NCBI GenBank assembly: GCA_025769875.1
Contig: JAGFNK010000606.1
Location: 1 to 30,591, forward strand
DNA: 30,591 nt
Direction of reading: 5' to 3'
Source of the DNA: Russula earlei
Lineage: Eukaryota; Basidiomycota; Agaricomycetes; Russulales; Russulaceae
Shown: positions 9,901 to 19,714 of the stretch, piece after piece
How positions within the stretch are numbered: the stretch's first letter is position 1
How the letters are laid out: the number at the start of each line of letters is the position of its first letter
Position numbers and translations under genes: made by a program
The notes under the pieces: model-generated
The model's input: the letters and a program-made list of their open reading frames with translations, nothing else
Told to the model about the DNA's origin: nothing
Databases searched by the model: none

Positions 9901-10410
9901 GTTACTGTTTCATCCCTTGATCATGATTGCCTCTTGTTGTTTCATCCTTGTGTTTCATCTATTGTTTGATCCCCTTTTGCTACTGGTTTAGCCCTATCTA
10001 TTGTTCTGCATATAGTACTGTACAGCCTCACTACATACAGTATTTAAGTGCCTGTAGAAGCTGAGGAATGCCCCAAGCTTAGCTTTGTCCCATTTCCTGT
10101 CACATCCCTTGCCCTGTATCCTCTCTCAATCACAAGTCCCTTGTGCTGGCCTATATTCTGCTTGACCTGAGTTTGCCTCAAGGAACCTTGGTGTTCCTTT
10201 TCCTCCTCTGCCTCTCTCTCATTGTCCTCTTCTGTGAAACCAGAAGATCAACTCTGTCTGTGGACTAGTCATTGCTTGACTTAGTCCTAAGATGCTAAAC
10301 CTCTGAACTGGTCTTCTTGAACTGGCCCCATTGAACCACTGAACCAAGTCCAGGGACTTGGCCCCTACTGAATCTTGAGCTAATGCTCCAATGGCCATGA
10401 TGCCATAACA
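9901..10410 (+). mobile_element. LTR family C copy 1, 5' truncated
   Basis: It matches the complete copy at 13000-13601 in opposite orientation. Shared points include TCTATTGTTCTGCATATAGT, the TATTTAAG box at about 10041, GCTTAGCTTTGTCCCATTTC and the ending GGCCATGATGCCATAACA. The first 90-100 bp of the family are missing at the junction with the gypsy LTR end (9900). The 3' end at 10410 abuts the pogo remnant. Confidence 0.75.
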
Positions 10411-11895
10411 TGTGGTGGCTTGTAGTCAAAGTTGTTAGAGCCTGTGTCCCAGTTGAAAGGGATCATGGCTTCAACCTTGTTAGAGGGCAGGTGTTGCACA
10501 TTACTAGCATCCAAGGAGGCATTGCTGCTGGTGTAGTCAGAGGGAAGAGGGGAGGATGAAGGGACATCAGTTGGGAATGATGCCAGCACATGCTGAGTGG
10601 TGGAGAAAGATTTTGAAGGGGTGAAGTCAGCCTCAGTGAAAATGAGGGGATTGAAGGGAAAGATGCTGGTGGAGGAGAAGGTGGAAACCAGAAGTTTGTG
10701 GGACTTTGTCTGAGTGTGCACCTTCATGTACTCAACAATAGGGCTGTGCACCATAACTGTCCATCACCAGATGGATGGATCCATAATGTCATGAACTGTC
10801 ATGAACCATTCTCCAGAGAGGGCCCTTGAAGGACCCTTCCTTATAGGAGGAAACCCAGCCTCTATGGTGTCACCCTGTTCACACGAGCAAAAGGGGTGAG
10901 TAGAGTTGTCCACAATATTGTGCGCGCATTGTTGCGCGAGCGATTCTTGGCACAATCGACATACAGCAAGCCCCACTTAATGGCAACCCTTTTAGCAATA
11001 AAGGACAGTATTATAGCCTCCCTAAGGACCCTTTAGGACGACTCTAAGTGCCCTACAATAGGCACTAACACAATACTAAAGACCTTACAACGTGTTATTA
11101 GACTAACTCTAATAACTATAGAACGAACTATAAAGCAATACTAAGGACCTTAGTAGAAGTATTAGGGTCAACTCTAAGGACCCTAATAGAACTATATAAG
11201 GGGCCTTATAGACAACTCTATCCCTTGAACCAAACTACAAGTCCCCAAATGACCAGCCCTAAACTAACTAACGGCAAATGAATCAGGTGCTTTGCATGTG
11301 TACTGGAGCAGTGAACATGTGGACAGTAGAGGCTCTTACTCATCATTAGGAGCCCTCTTACTCTTACTAAGCATGACTGAGCATGCTCAGTAAGTGTACT
11401 CCGACTTCTTACTCATCCACCTATTGTGCTTGATAACAAGGTTATGACTTGTTCCCTATTTAGCAGTTCTCTTGTAGTATATAAGTGCTCAATAAAGTAA
11501 TGGACAGTCTTCAGACTGTCCATTTGTTTACGGCACTCTCTATCCCTGGGATACTCCTTTAAGGACCATCCCCTTGTGACCATTCTGGCCTCTTCCCTGC
11601 GTATCTGCTTGACCCTACCAGTAACTATACTGCTTTGGTATTTGTTACTGCTTTGGACTCTACTCCTTGCCCACACCGTCTTGGACATCTACCAACTCGT
11701 CTTCGAGCTTACCCCTTGCTCTTGAACTGGATAGTTCAACAGTGAGTCTTGACACATAATACAGGTACCATACCCATGCCATTCAAGCTTGTCCCACCCA
11801 CCCATCCATCTCAATGATAGAGTGGGACCACACCTGTCCAATCCATCAAAAAATGGCCATCAACAGCATTAGATGACATTTTTTATGGGAATATC
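10411..11895 (-). pseudogene. Pogo-type transposase C-terminal remnant, split by solo LTR
   Basis: The minus-strand frame ending at the family C LTR reads VEYMKVHTQTKSH, then FSSTSIFPFNPLIFTEADF. The EYMKV...GIFPFNP.IFT.EDF layout is characteristic of the region after the DDE core in fungal pogo/CENP-B-like transposases. The tail is Ser/Pro-rich (DVPSSSPLPSD), also usual. The LTR at 10787-11754 lies directly upstream; the continuation at 11895-11760 contains HSIIEMDGWVGQAW but is too degraded to align confidently. The catalytic domain is absent. A second pogo relic lies at 18190-19330. Confidence 0.65.
10787..11754 (+). mobile_element. Solo LTR (TGTCATGAAC type), copy 2, TSD CATAA
   Basis: The 968-bp LTR ends CAGTGAGTCTTGACA and is flanked by CATAA at 10782-10786 and 11755-11759. 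Its first 10 bases, TGTCATGAAC, are repeated in tandem (10787-10796 and 10797-10806); only the outer copy gives the matching duplication. TATATAA at 11478-11484 and CAATAAAG follow as in the 5289 copy. It is inserted in the pogo remnant. Confidence 0.9.
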
Positions 11896-11898
11896 TGA

Positions 11899-12452
11899 GG
11901 CCCCTTTTACCAACCAAGAATTCTTGAATCTTGAACTTGAACCTGGATTTCAGGATTTTCCAGGAGTGATGGGAATGACAGGTGTGATGTAAGTGACATA
12001 ATAAACTAATATGAGTCTATTTCAAATATGAGTTATTTTTTGGTGTGATTTGCTGGGTTTACATGTGATATGTAAAATATTTTTTCTAACCCTTCCTTCC
12101 ACTCCTTCCAAGTGGGGTATTGCAAGCATGTTATTAAGGCAGAATATGTGTCACCAATGTGTGGGTGCACATCTTTGTGCAAATTTTGTATGTGCAGCTC
12201 TGGTGAAAATGGGGCTCCAAGCACCCAGATGTTGAGCTTGAGTTGGACTGCTTGACTCTGAGTTTGATGCTGACACATCATGTGTAACCCCATATATGTG
12301 AATATGCAAATGACAACAGAAAAAAATGCATATTAATTTATTATATACATCATATCACTTATGTCACTCCTGTCACTCCTGTCACTCCCGGAAAATCCCA
12401 AAATCTAAGTTCAAGTTCAAGATTCAAGAATTCTCAGTTGGTAAAAGGGGCC
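11899..12452. mobile_element. PIF/Harbinger-like MITE, 554 bp, TSD TGA
   Basis: Long inverted ends start GGCCCCTTTTACCAAC and remain similar for about 100 bp (GAATTCTTGAATCTTGAACT in both). The flanks are TGA at 11896-11898 and 12453-12455. GG-starting TIRs with 3-bp duplications fit PIF/Harbinger MITEs, although TGA rather than TWA is atypical. The right arm holds TGTCACTCC repeated three times (12362-12390). No transposase is present; the minus-strand open frame at 12033-12293 is not convincing. Confidence 0.75.
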
Positions 12453-12455
12453 TGA

Positions 12456-12994
12456 ATAAACTTTATTTTTTCATTGAGCTACTGAAACTCAAACTTGTTG
12501 TTGCCAGGGCCCCCACCAAGACCACTGAGGGATACCCATTGTTTGTGGCCATGCCACCATCCCCTCTTTTCAATCCTGGTCCTCAACAAACAGGACTTGC
12601 CATGACAGATCAGCCTGCCTGAGGACCAGATGGTCAACTGCTTGTTGCATCCAAAATCATCTGGTTCAACAATGTAGATGATTCCCAACCTATTCAACCA
12701 GGTTCTTGCATGCAACAAGGTAGTAAGTAGTTTGTTCAACATAATTTGAGTGCTTCCACAAAGTACTTACTCATCTTTCCAGGTCAACATTCTTGTCTGG
12801 TCCAATCCAATGCAGGTACACGATTAGCTGCAGCTATTGCTGTGGAGAAGCTTGACAAATTTGAGAATCCTGTTCAATTGTCCCACCATGTTAAGGCCCC
12901 AAAGTGCCTTAAATAAGATCAATGGTCACATCTATGAACACATCCTACTAATGCAGATATGCTTGAGTCAAGCAAGCAATACTCATGGAGGGGA
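12456..12994 (+). pseudogene. Degenerate ORF remnant, unidentified
   Basis: One frame from about 12490 reads VVARAPTKTTEGYPLFVAM, then PPSPLFNPGPQQTGLAM, stops, and continues in frame with GPDGQLLVASKIIWFNNVDD. A possible intron follows (donor at about 12720, TTTCCAG ending about 12782), after which GTRLAAAIAVEKLDKFENPV appears. The segment is bounded by the MITE and by the family C solo LTR. It could be part of the same old transposon as the pogo remnant or an unrelated TE protein. I do not recognise it. Confidence 0.25.
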
Positions 12995-12999
12995 AGGAG

Positions 13000-13601
13000 T
13001 GTTACGGCATCATGGCCGTTAGAGCGTTAGCTCAGGGTTCAGTGGGGCCAAGTCCCTGTGACTTGGTTCAAGGGTTCAGTGGGGCCGGCTCAAAGAGACC
13101 GGATCAAGGGTTTAGCATCTCAAGACTAAGTCAGACAATGACTCAGCCTGCAGACAGAGTCAATCTTCTGGCTTCACAGAAGAGGAGGACAATGAGGGGG
13201 AGGCAGAGGAGGAAGAGGAACACAAGAGTTCCTTGAGGTGTGCTTAGGTCAAGCAGAGTGTAGGCCAGCACAAGCAAGTTGTGATTTGAGAGAAGATACA
13301 GGGCAAGGGATGTGACAGGAAATGGGACAAAGCTAAGATTGGGGTATTCCTCAGCTTTTACAGGCGCTTAAATACTGTATGTAGCAAGGCTGTACAGTAC
13401 TATATGCAGAACAATAGATAAAAGTGAGCCAGTAGCAGAAGAAACTCAACAATAGGTGAAACAATAGATGAAACACAATGAGTGAAACAATAAGGGCCAT
13501 CAGTATCAAGGGATGAAACCATAACCAAGGGGATGGGGGTGAAAGTAAAGAACAATAAGGAGTAGTTTAGGGACAGACCAAAAGAGGGGTAGATCATAAC
13601 A
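13000..13601 (-). mobile_element. Solo LTR family C copy 2, TSD AGGAG
   Basis: The 602-bp minus-oriented LTR starts TGTTATGATCTACCCC (13601) and ends GATGCCGTAACA (13000). Perfect AGGAG duplications lie at 12995-12999 and 13602-13606. The TATTTAAG motif lies near 13370. It inserted right at the edge of the LTR that begins at 13607. It is the inverted partner of 9901-10410. Confidence 0.9.
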
Positions 13602-13606
13602 AGGAG

Positions 13607-13977
13607 TGTTAGATCCTTCTGGAGTATGGCAACAAGATGAGAGGGGCTCTGCAGATGGGGTAGGAGTCAACTGTTTGGGATTGGCAAACTAAGTCAAGCT
13701 TAAGGCTGAACTGCTACTAACTGGGGGCTTTATATAGCCCTCAGGGATAAGGTTTGTGCTACTGTAGTACTGGTCGGTGCTATAGAAGCAAAAGGTGGTT
13801 CATAGAAGCAATATTGCTTCTGTGTAAATGATCTCGCTGCTGGAAGCATTAAGTGCTTCCCTAGTAGCAATCTCAGTGTCATACATGTATGTACTTTCCC
13901 AATCAGGGAAATGACATACATGGTGGTACAGGAACATCTGGGACAGAAGCAATGCTACTCATTGCTTCTTCAGTACA
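13607..13977 (-). mobile_element. LTR-like element D with palindromic upstream motifs
   Basis: On minus it begins TGTACTGAAGAAGCAATG and ends AGGATCTAACA, with a TATATAAAG promoter motif near 13735. Upstream of the TATA lie several copies of GAAGCAAT/GAAGCATT as inverted pairs, including the perfect 18-bp palindrome AGAAGCAATATTGCTTCT at about 13803-13820. Flanking 5-mers AGGAG and TCTTC do not match, so boundaries are tentative. Confidence 0.5.
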
Positions 13978-13994
13978 TCTTCTAGATATGACCA

Positions 13995-14420
13995 ATGTGT
14001 TCCAAACACAATATCAAGAAACATAAACAGTCAAGATCTGACACATGCATGAAGCAAATGGTGCAGTCCATAGTTCAGGTGTTCCAGCATCTTCCAGACC
14101 CCAACCACTTGGTAACATGCTGGCACCCTGTGCAGTCTTGCAAATACAAGGCCCCTGAAAAGCACAAGCAAGCGATCATAGATGATGCCAATACTGATGC
14201 AGATGATACTGACTTCACTGCTTCTTCTGCTGAGTATGGATCAGAGGATCCTAGCAATGCCACAGAAATAAGTAATGAAGAGGTACAAAATATCTTAATG
14301 TGATTCCATGGTCAGGTGAATTAACACTTTGCAGATAGCTGATATGTTACCCTCAAAAACCATACCGGAAGTCAGCAATGAAAAGGGCTGCACACATGTC
14401 CTGAAACCAAAGATCAAGAT
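13995..14420 (+). pseudogene. hAT-B transposase N-terminal acidic region
   Basis: An open frame to about 14282 contains the acidic stretch DDANTDADDTDFTASSAEYG followed by SEDPSNATEISNEE. A 52-bp intron (14283-14334, GTACAA...TTGCAG) follows, then IADMLPSKTIPEVSNEKG. The hAT element at 20739-25541 has the same order: an acidic stretch ending DNAE, an intron at the same point, then LAESLPSKTIPFAQKK. This therefore looks like the N-terminal part of a related hAT transposase. The frame ends where the inserted repeat starts (14422); the next exons are probably those at 17291. Confidence 0.55.
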
Positions 14421-14421
14421 T

Positions 14422-14589
14422 TCAGGTCAGGTCACATTGACTGCAAAAAACTGCTTGACTGAACCTGACCTGACTGGTCATGACTGGTGTGCCTGGTGCC
14501 TGGTGTGCCTGGTGTGCCTGGGATATCTGTCTAGATTTCATGGGTTAGAAAATTATGGTCACAGCTTTAGGCAAGCTCTAAACCACCAG
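14422..14589 (+). repeat. Dispersed repeat, inverted partner of 222-460
   Basis: It starts TTCAGGTCAGGTCACATTGA, contains four GTGCC/GTGTGCCTG units at about 14486-14521, and ends GCTCTAAACCACCAG next to the LTR at 14590. It is nested between hAT-B pieces. No coding function is proposed. Confidence 0.6.
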
Positions 14590-15132
14590 TGTGGTGTGTC
14601 CAGGGATGCATGAGTGTGAAAGAGTGGGGCTTTTAGACCAGTAAGTGGACATTGACTGAGGAACCAGAGGTGGGAGCAAAAAGGGGAGAGAGGAGCTGGT
14701 ATCACATGCATGGTTGTTCAAAGTTCTTCATTTGAGCAGAGGCAGATGTCAAAGGAAAGGGGATCTTATTCTTCTCTCTCTTTACTACAGAGTAACTAAG
14801 GGTTTTATATACATGGGGGGAAACACAAAGAGTAGAAGATAATGAAAGGAAATGGAATTGTGAAAGGGAATCAGAGGATTGGGACTGGGCGAGGCAGTCG
14901 AGGCCATGGTGAAAGGTTTGAGATGCAAACATGTTGCCTGAGCTGGGGCATGACATGCATGCGTGGTCAGTGGGGAGGGATGAGTGATGCAGTCGAGGTC
15001 TTGATGTCAGGTGTGAGGTGGTAGCATGGGCATGCAGTTGGTGGTGAGGGATAAAGGGGATGGAGCATCATGCTGTGATTGTCCATCGTGGTTCTGCATG
15101 TGATTCCATGACCAGTCATGATTCACCTGACA
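14590..15132 (-). mobile_element. LTR-like family E copy 1
   Basis: On minus it starts TGTCAGGTGAATCATGAC (15132), passes GTATATAAAACCC and ACTCTGTAGTA (near 14800), and ends GGACACACCACA at 14590. It aligns end to end with the plus-strand copy at 15402-15888. Flanking 5-mers do not match. Confidence 0.6.
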
Positions 15133-15401
15133 ACAGATGACTGGTCATAACCTGTCATAATGTGAACCTCTTCCTATACCTAGAGGTTCTGTGTGTGTTT
15201 GAGGCAGAGGTGGAGACAAGGTGAGATGAGGTGAGGGAGGAGGCATGGCAGTGATGGGCTGTGATGCATGGGCACAAGACAAACACAAACATGTGAAAAT
15301 GCAGCCTGCAAAGTGGAATGAATCAGAAAGCCATGAAAACAAAAGAAAGAGGGGGGGGGAAAAAATGCACATGGTTCAATACATGAAAATCACGCACACA
15401 G
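15133..15401. other. Spacer between inverted family E LTRs
   Basis: The spacer is G-rich and CpG-poor, with a nine-G run near 15351-15359. I see no gene. It may be a remnant of an internal domain or of an older insertion. Confidence 0.4.
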
Positions 15402-15888
15402 TGTAAGGTGAGCCATATCGCTGGCCTTGGAACCACGTGCGGACCATGCGCAATGCGTGACGCTCAGCCTCCTCCCACACCTTGCCTCCTTCCTTGCATC
15501 GCATTGCCCAGTCCTTGCCACCAACCATGTGCGCATGCCACAGCTTGGCACATGTGACGTGTTCACATCTCAGGCCTTTCACCATGGCCTCGACCATCTC
15601 AATTCTCTTTCATGCCTATCTCCCTTTCATGCCTTTCATCCTTAGTACTTCTCTCCTGTATATAAAACACCTAGCTACTCTGTAGTAGAAGAGGAAGAGG
15701 AATACAGTCTTCTTGAGTTCCCCTTACCTTCAGTCAGAAACAACTGCATGCGAGTGATCTTGCTCTCCTCACCTCTCCTTCTCTTCTCCCTTCCTCCTCT
15801 TTTCTGCTTGCTCTTGGATCAAGACAACGTCTCAGATCACCATCCAGCCCCATGAACTCAGCGTGCCCCAGACTGGCTCGCTACAACA
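15402..15888 (+). mobile_element. LTR-like family E copy 2
   Basis: It begins TGTAAGGTGAGCCATATCGC and ends GGCTCGCTACAACA. TATATAAAACACC at about 15660 is followed by ACTCTGTAGTAGAAG, as in copy 1. Its 3' end (CCCCATGAACTC...GCTACAACA) also resembles family A, so A and E are probably subfamilies of one lineage. Together with copy 1 it forms an inverted repeat around a 269-bp spacer. Confidence 0.6.
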
Positions 15889-15935
15889 GGAAAAGATGTG
15901 TTGTGTGCCATCAGGGTTTCAAGTTAGGGATTGGC

Positions 15936-16803
15936 TGTGTAGCATGCCAGAACGGGCATGCATAGTCCATGGGACTTGATCTGAGGGCAGGTATAGACTA
16001 GGGACAAGCTGAGAGCAAGGTTGTGCCCCAGACCAATGCTCAATGCTCTGAGGAGTGCATACACAAGAGAGAGTGTGTGTGTTTGTGTGTGTTCTCGAGA
16101 GAATTGTTCATGCAGGCGGATGAGAAGAGGGCAAACACAGGTGTGATAGATCACAAGAAACTGCAAAACTCAACTCTTATTTGAGACTGGCTAGTAGCCT
16201 TAAATACTGTAGAAAAAAGTAAGAGAGAGTCAGGTAATCCAAGAGATGAATGAGGAGACAACTACATGAGAATCCTATTCCTTCAACTGTGAGTCCACAA
16301 ATGCAAGGCAGTGTGGCGAGGACAAACAGGCAAGGTGCTGTGGGCAACGAGCCCTCAGATTGAGTGACAATGACGACAGCAAATGTGTCAATGGGTTCTG
16401 TGCGTAGTCATGTGATGGGTGTGAGGATGATGATTCATGAATGATGACAGAGAGGTGAGAGTGGGATGAAAGGGAATTGATGATGGGCAAGAGCGATATG
16501 ACAAAAAGGTGGGGAGCACAAGGCAGACAAAGTGACTAGTGGCACAAGGGATGGATGTGGATGGGGGAGCACGAGGTGTGGACAAACAGGTGATGTTGGA
16601 GGTGATTGGGTTGAGCCACTGTCGCTGTTCCTGGGCACAGAGTGGGGAACGTGGTGGTGACATTGAGAAATTGGCGCAAGAGGGAAGGAGAACATGAAAG
16701 GAAAAGAGTGGTGGCAGTTGGATGGAGGAGTGGAGGGAGAGATAACACATGGGATGTGGGGGTGAGTGCGAGTTTCCCAGTCAGCAGGCTCAGTCACCTT
16801 ACA
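15936..16803 (-). mobile_element. LTR-like repeat family A, copy 3
   Basis: The 868-bp minus-oriented copy begins TGTAAGGTGACTGAGCCTGC (16803) and ends GGCATGCTACACA (15936). It carries the family CTCAGATCAAG block and a TATTTAAGGCTACTAGCC promoter motif near 16200. It is CpG-poor compared with copy 2. Flanking 5-mers TTGGC and GCCAG do not form a direct duplication. Confidence 0.65.
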
Positions 16804-17290
16804 GCCAGATGAGAGAAAGTCATGAAAGAAAAAAAAAAGCATACAGCTTAACATGCAATTTTTGCACATGTGGGAAGTTCAGTTGTGTGTCATCATGGAT
16901 TCATGTGTTGGAATTGGCCCAGCATGCATGGAGGGAGGGAGCGCAGTGAAAGTAGTGCACTGTGTGATTCCCAAGCCAGTGGGAATCCACCTTACAGTGG
17001 ATGCAACAAGGGTGGTGGGGTGGAAAGTGGCAGCAACATGAGAGAGAGGGCAGTGGCAGCATGGTCACAAGTGTGGCAGCAATGATGATGCAAGAGCATG
17101 AGCGCAGCTGTTCCTGGGTCAAGACTGGTCTGAACTGGTCAATTGACTGCAAATGACCAAATGTAACTGGTCACATGTGGTCCGGTCTGGTTTTTTGTAG
17201 ATTTGGCAAACCAGTAGCCAGTCATGGTCTCGGTCACACCAAAATTGTGGGAAAAACTGGACTTAACTGGACTTTGAAGCACTAAAATCA
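16804..17290. other. No gene; possible LTR end fragment and ACTGGTC-rich DNA
   Basis: A short segment ending AATCCACCTTACA near 17000 resembles the outer end of families A/E. From about 17100 to 17280 the DNA is rich in ACTGGTC and GACTGG motifs and leads into the hAT-B exon. I find no coding sequence in the overlapping open frames. Confidence 0.35.
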
Positions 17291-17975
17291 ATGCCTGCAC
17301 CCCCAAGGAAGAAGGCAAGGACTTGCTCTGTTGAGGTTGAGGAGATTGATGACATGGATAGCCCTGGCTGGACTTTGGCAGGCTCATTTGAAACCCCTAA
17401 CTCCAAAAAGGTATGTTTTGCTTTGCATTTCTCACATTTTTGTCACATTGTGGGTTTTTATAGAAGGCTGGAAATGTAAAAAGGAGTCCAGTATATTTAT
17501 TCTATGAAGTCATCAGCAAAGGGTCACATGGTAGTCTAGGAGAAGATGGTGATGTACATTATTGTTGCCTTCATGGCATTCATAAGATGTGTACCATCAA
17601 GAAGAAAATGAGAAGTAATCTAAACAGTGCATTTCTCATCTTTTTTTTTTTTTGTTCCTAATGGGTGACGCTTCCCTTAGCACTTGTAAATAATCTCCAT
17701 GTCCATGTTAAGCCAATGTAATCCAATTCATTGGTGGATGGGTTGACACACACAATTCCCAAACCTCTTTCCTTTGGCTCATGACATTCTATGCATTCCT
17801 GGTGAGTAATTTTGATTTTGATAATAATCATCTTATTCATGACATAGGCTCTGCTGTTGCCATTGAGCAGATATTCTCTGGTGGACAGGACATGATCTCC
17901 CTCCATCATGCCAGTCTCCATGCTGATACCATCTGTATACTGATGCTTGTCAAGAAGTGGTTGCATCTTGCATGA
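17291..17975 (+). pseudogene. hAT-B transposase: zinc-finger exons and C-terminus, core deleted
   Basis: Exon 17291-17410 (MPAPPRKKARTCSV...) is followed by a 53-bp intron (17411-17463). The next exon reads RSPVYLFYEVISKG, then GDVHYCCLHGIHKM, the BED-type DNA-binding region; hAT-A has RNPIYLFYKQVATG and GDKHYKCYHG. After a T-run at about 17641-17653 the sequence jumps to NPIHWWMG, a TGA stop, HTQFPNLFPLAHDIL, an intron (17802-17847), and then SAVAIEQIFSGGQDMIS. The last block is the hAT C-terminal dimerisation region, matching SAVAVERIFSGGQDTIS in hAT-A. The RNase H-like catalytic core is missing. The TGA lies where hAT-A has CGT (R) in WWVGRRSQF. The copy cannot make active transposase. Confidence 0.75.
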
Positions 17976-18189
17976 ATGCATGCTGATACTGCACTGAGCC
18001 ATTGAGCTGTCAATTAAATATATGATTCATGATTTTTTTGTTGCCTAATTGTAATACCATCTACCATACAATGGCTGTCTCTGTCCCTGTCCCATACCAT
18101 CAGCAATCCAGTGAGTACACATGACAGATGGGGTACAGGTCAGCCATACCCATCAGACAGCCATCATATCGACACCCATTACCCATCAG
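17976..18189. other. Spacer between hAT-B and pogo relic
   Basis: Contains short imperfect repeats of CCCATCAGA and CAGCCAT (18135-18190) and no recognisable gene. Confidence 0.35.
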
Positions 18190-19330
18190 ATGGACAGTGT
18201 GCAGCCCTACTCAACAATCACATTTTCACATATCATGGGGACATTTTCACAAATGCGGCAGTCACAGTGATTGGACCAGTTCTGCTGCATATGGGAGAAC
18301 ACTGTAATGTCAAGGGGTTGGAGTTTGTGTGTGCACCTGGAGGGGAACATGATGACAATGACTCTGTACTTGAATGTGAGTGCCCAGAGTTCATTGGTCT
18401 CATGAGGACCATGGCCATGAATGAACAGAACAACAGGATCACTGGTGACCTTGTGGTCCAGTGAAAAGGGAAGGAAGGTGTCATGGAATCACAATGACCC
18501 AATTTGTTGTCCACCCACCTGTTTGGGGATGTGGCAATTCCTCTGATTTGGGTGGACAGCTCATTGGGAATTACCAGGACAAGCCCATTTGAAAGAATGA
18601 AGGTGGGGGCACAGTCAGCCCAGAAGGAGAAATACACTTGACAATTGTGACAAGTTCAAGCAAATCAGAGCACATGCAATATAAGTTTACTTTCTTGAGG
18701 CTGTGCAAGTGGTAAAAGTGTTTACAGCATTTGTGGCCACCACTAACTTGGATCCCCTTCTTGTCCATGTTCCAGATGTGCTCTGGTGGGAGGCCTGGAT
18801 GGTCACTGTAGATCCACTTAACTAGCTCAAAGTAATGAATGACATTTGAAGGATTGAAATTCTGCATGTGCTTGGGGTCCAGGGAACTTGGCTTTGAGAG
18901 CTGAAGGTCACTGTGCTGCCTCCAGAATTGACAGTTCCAGTTGATACCTGGAATGACACCAGATATATTGTATACAAGAGAGCTGACCTCCATCTGGTCC
19001 ATGGGCTTGGCCATCAAAGCCTTGTGGTCAATCCAAGTGACCAGCGCATCTTCCTGCCTTTCTGAGAGCAATTGTCACCCTCATGTGAAACCTTCCTGGA
19101 ACAATGGCCATTGATGTGGTCACTCAGTGTTTGACAAGAAATTTAAGAGTTTTTAATAGAGTCAGCAAGGAAAACAAGCCTCCTCATGTTGTGGGCAATT
19201 GCAGCTGCTTGTCTACTTTTGAAAAGCCCCCCCTGTAACTCAGTGATTGCTGCTTGAATGCAGTCCTCATATGCATTGTCCCATCTGCTTTTGCTCCAAA
19301 TTGGGAGGCATAAATTAAGATGTTTTTAAG
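18190..19330 (-). pseudogene. Pogo-type transposase relic (pogo-2)
   Basis: Read on minus, the order is that of fungal pogo transposases. First is an HTH-like segment near 19260-19150 (CIQAAITELQGGLFKSRQAA). Next is a CENP-B-like HTH from 19071 (LSERQEDALVTWI). The DDE domain start follows (PEHIWNMDKKGIQVSGG; the first catalytic Asp is in NMDKKG), then SDLLELVTIVKCISPSGLTV, then IATSPNRWVDNKLG. After a frameshift comes LFIHGHGPHETNELWAL, then CTHKLQPLDITVFSHMQQNW. The usual second catalytic aspartate (DGHGSH) is replaced in HGHGPH. Frameshifts near 18570 and 18470 break the frame. No terminal repeats were identified. It is non-functional. Confidence 0.8.
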
Positions 19331-19429
19331 CACCCTGCAGTGTAGCAGCATTATGGAAGGAATGAGGAACAAGGAACACATATGATCAGCCAAGGATTCT
19401 GATTTGAAGTGCCAACTCAAACTACTCAA

Positions 19430-19714
19430 ACTCTAACACATTGTGCATGATGGGTGCATGACATCCTCTCTGAAATCCAAGAAAGGGGAAATCATCAAAT
19501 GGGGGTCTTTTGACACAAAAAAAAAAGGATGGACTCCCGTTAACCAGCACTTTCACCCCCAGGTTGAAAGAAATTTCAATCTTTATTGTTTGTAAGTCTA
19601 CACATTCTCACCAACTTATATGTAGCTTACCTCAGCTGTGTTGAACCAGAACTTGAATGGATCAAAGAAGGTGAAGACCTTTGTACAAGGTTCTAGTTCC
19701 ACTCATAGATATTA
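19430..19714. other. No gene; A-rich spacer before copia LTR
   Basis: A run of ten A's followed by GGATGGA at about 19519-19535 is the only distinctive feature. No open frame is convincing. Confidence 0.4.

Noticed and set aside
5289..11754. The two TGTCATGAAC LTRs as ends of one 6.5-kb retrotransposon
   Set aside because: Each has its own perfect target duplication (CTGAG and CATAA), and the DNA between holds unrelated elements rather than gag-pol.
9901..13601. Family C copies as 5' and 3' LTRs of one element
   Set aside because: They are in opposite orientation and the right copy has its own AGGAG duplication.
17658..18002. Minus-strand open frame of 114 codons
   Set aside because: Antisense to the hAT-B C-terminal exons; no independent support.
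18111..18464. Plus-strand open frame of 117 codons
   Set aside because: It overlaps the pogo-2 DDE remnant on the other strand, whose motifs explain the sequence.
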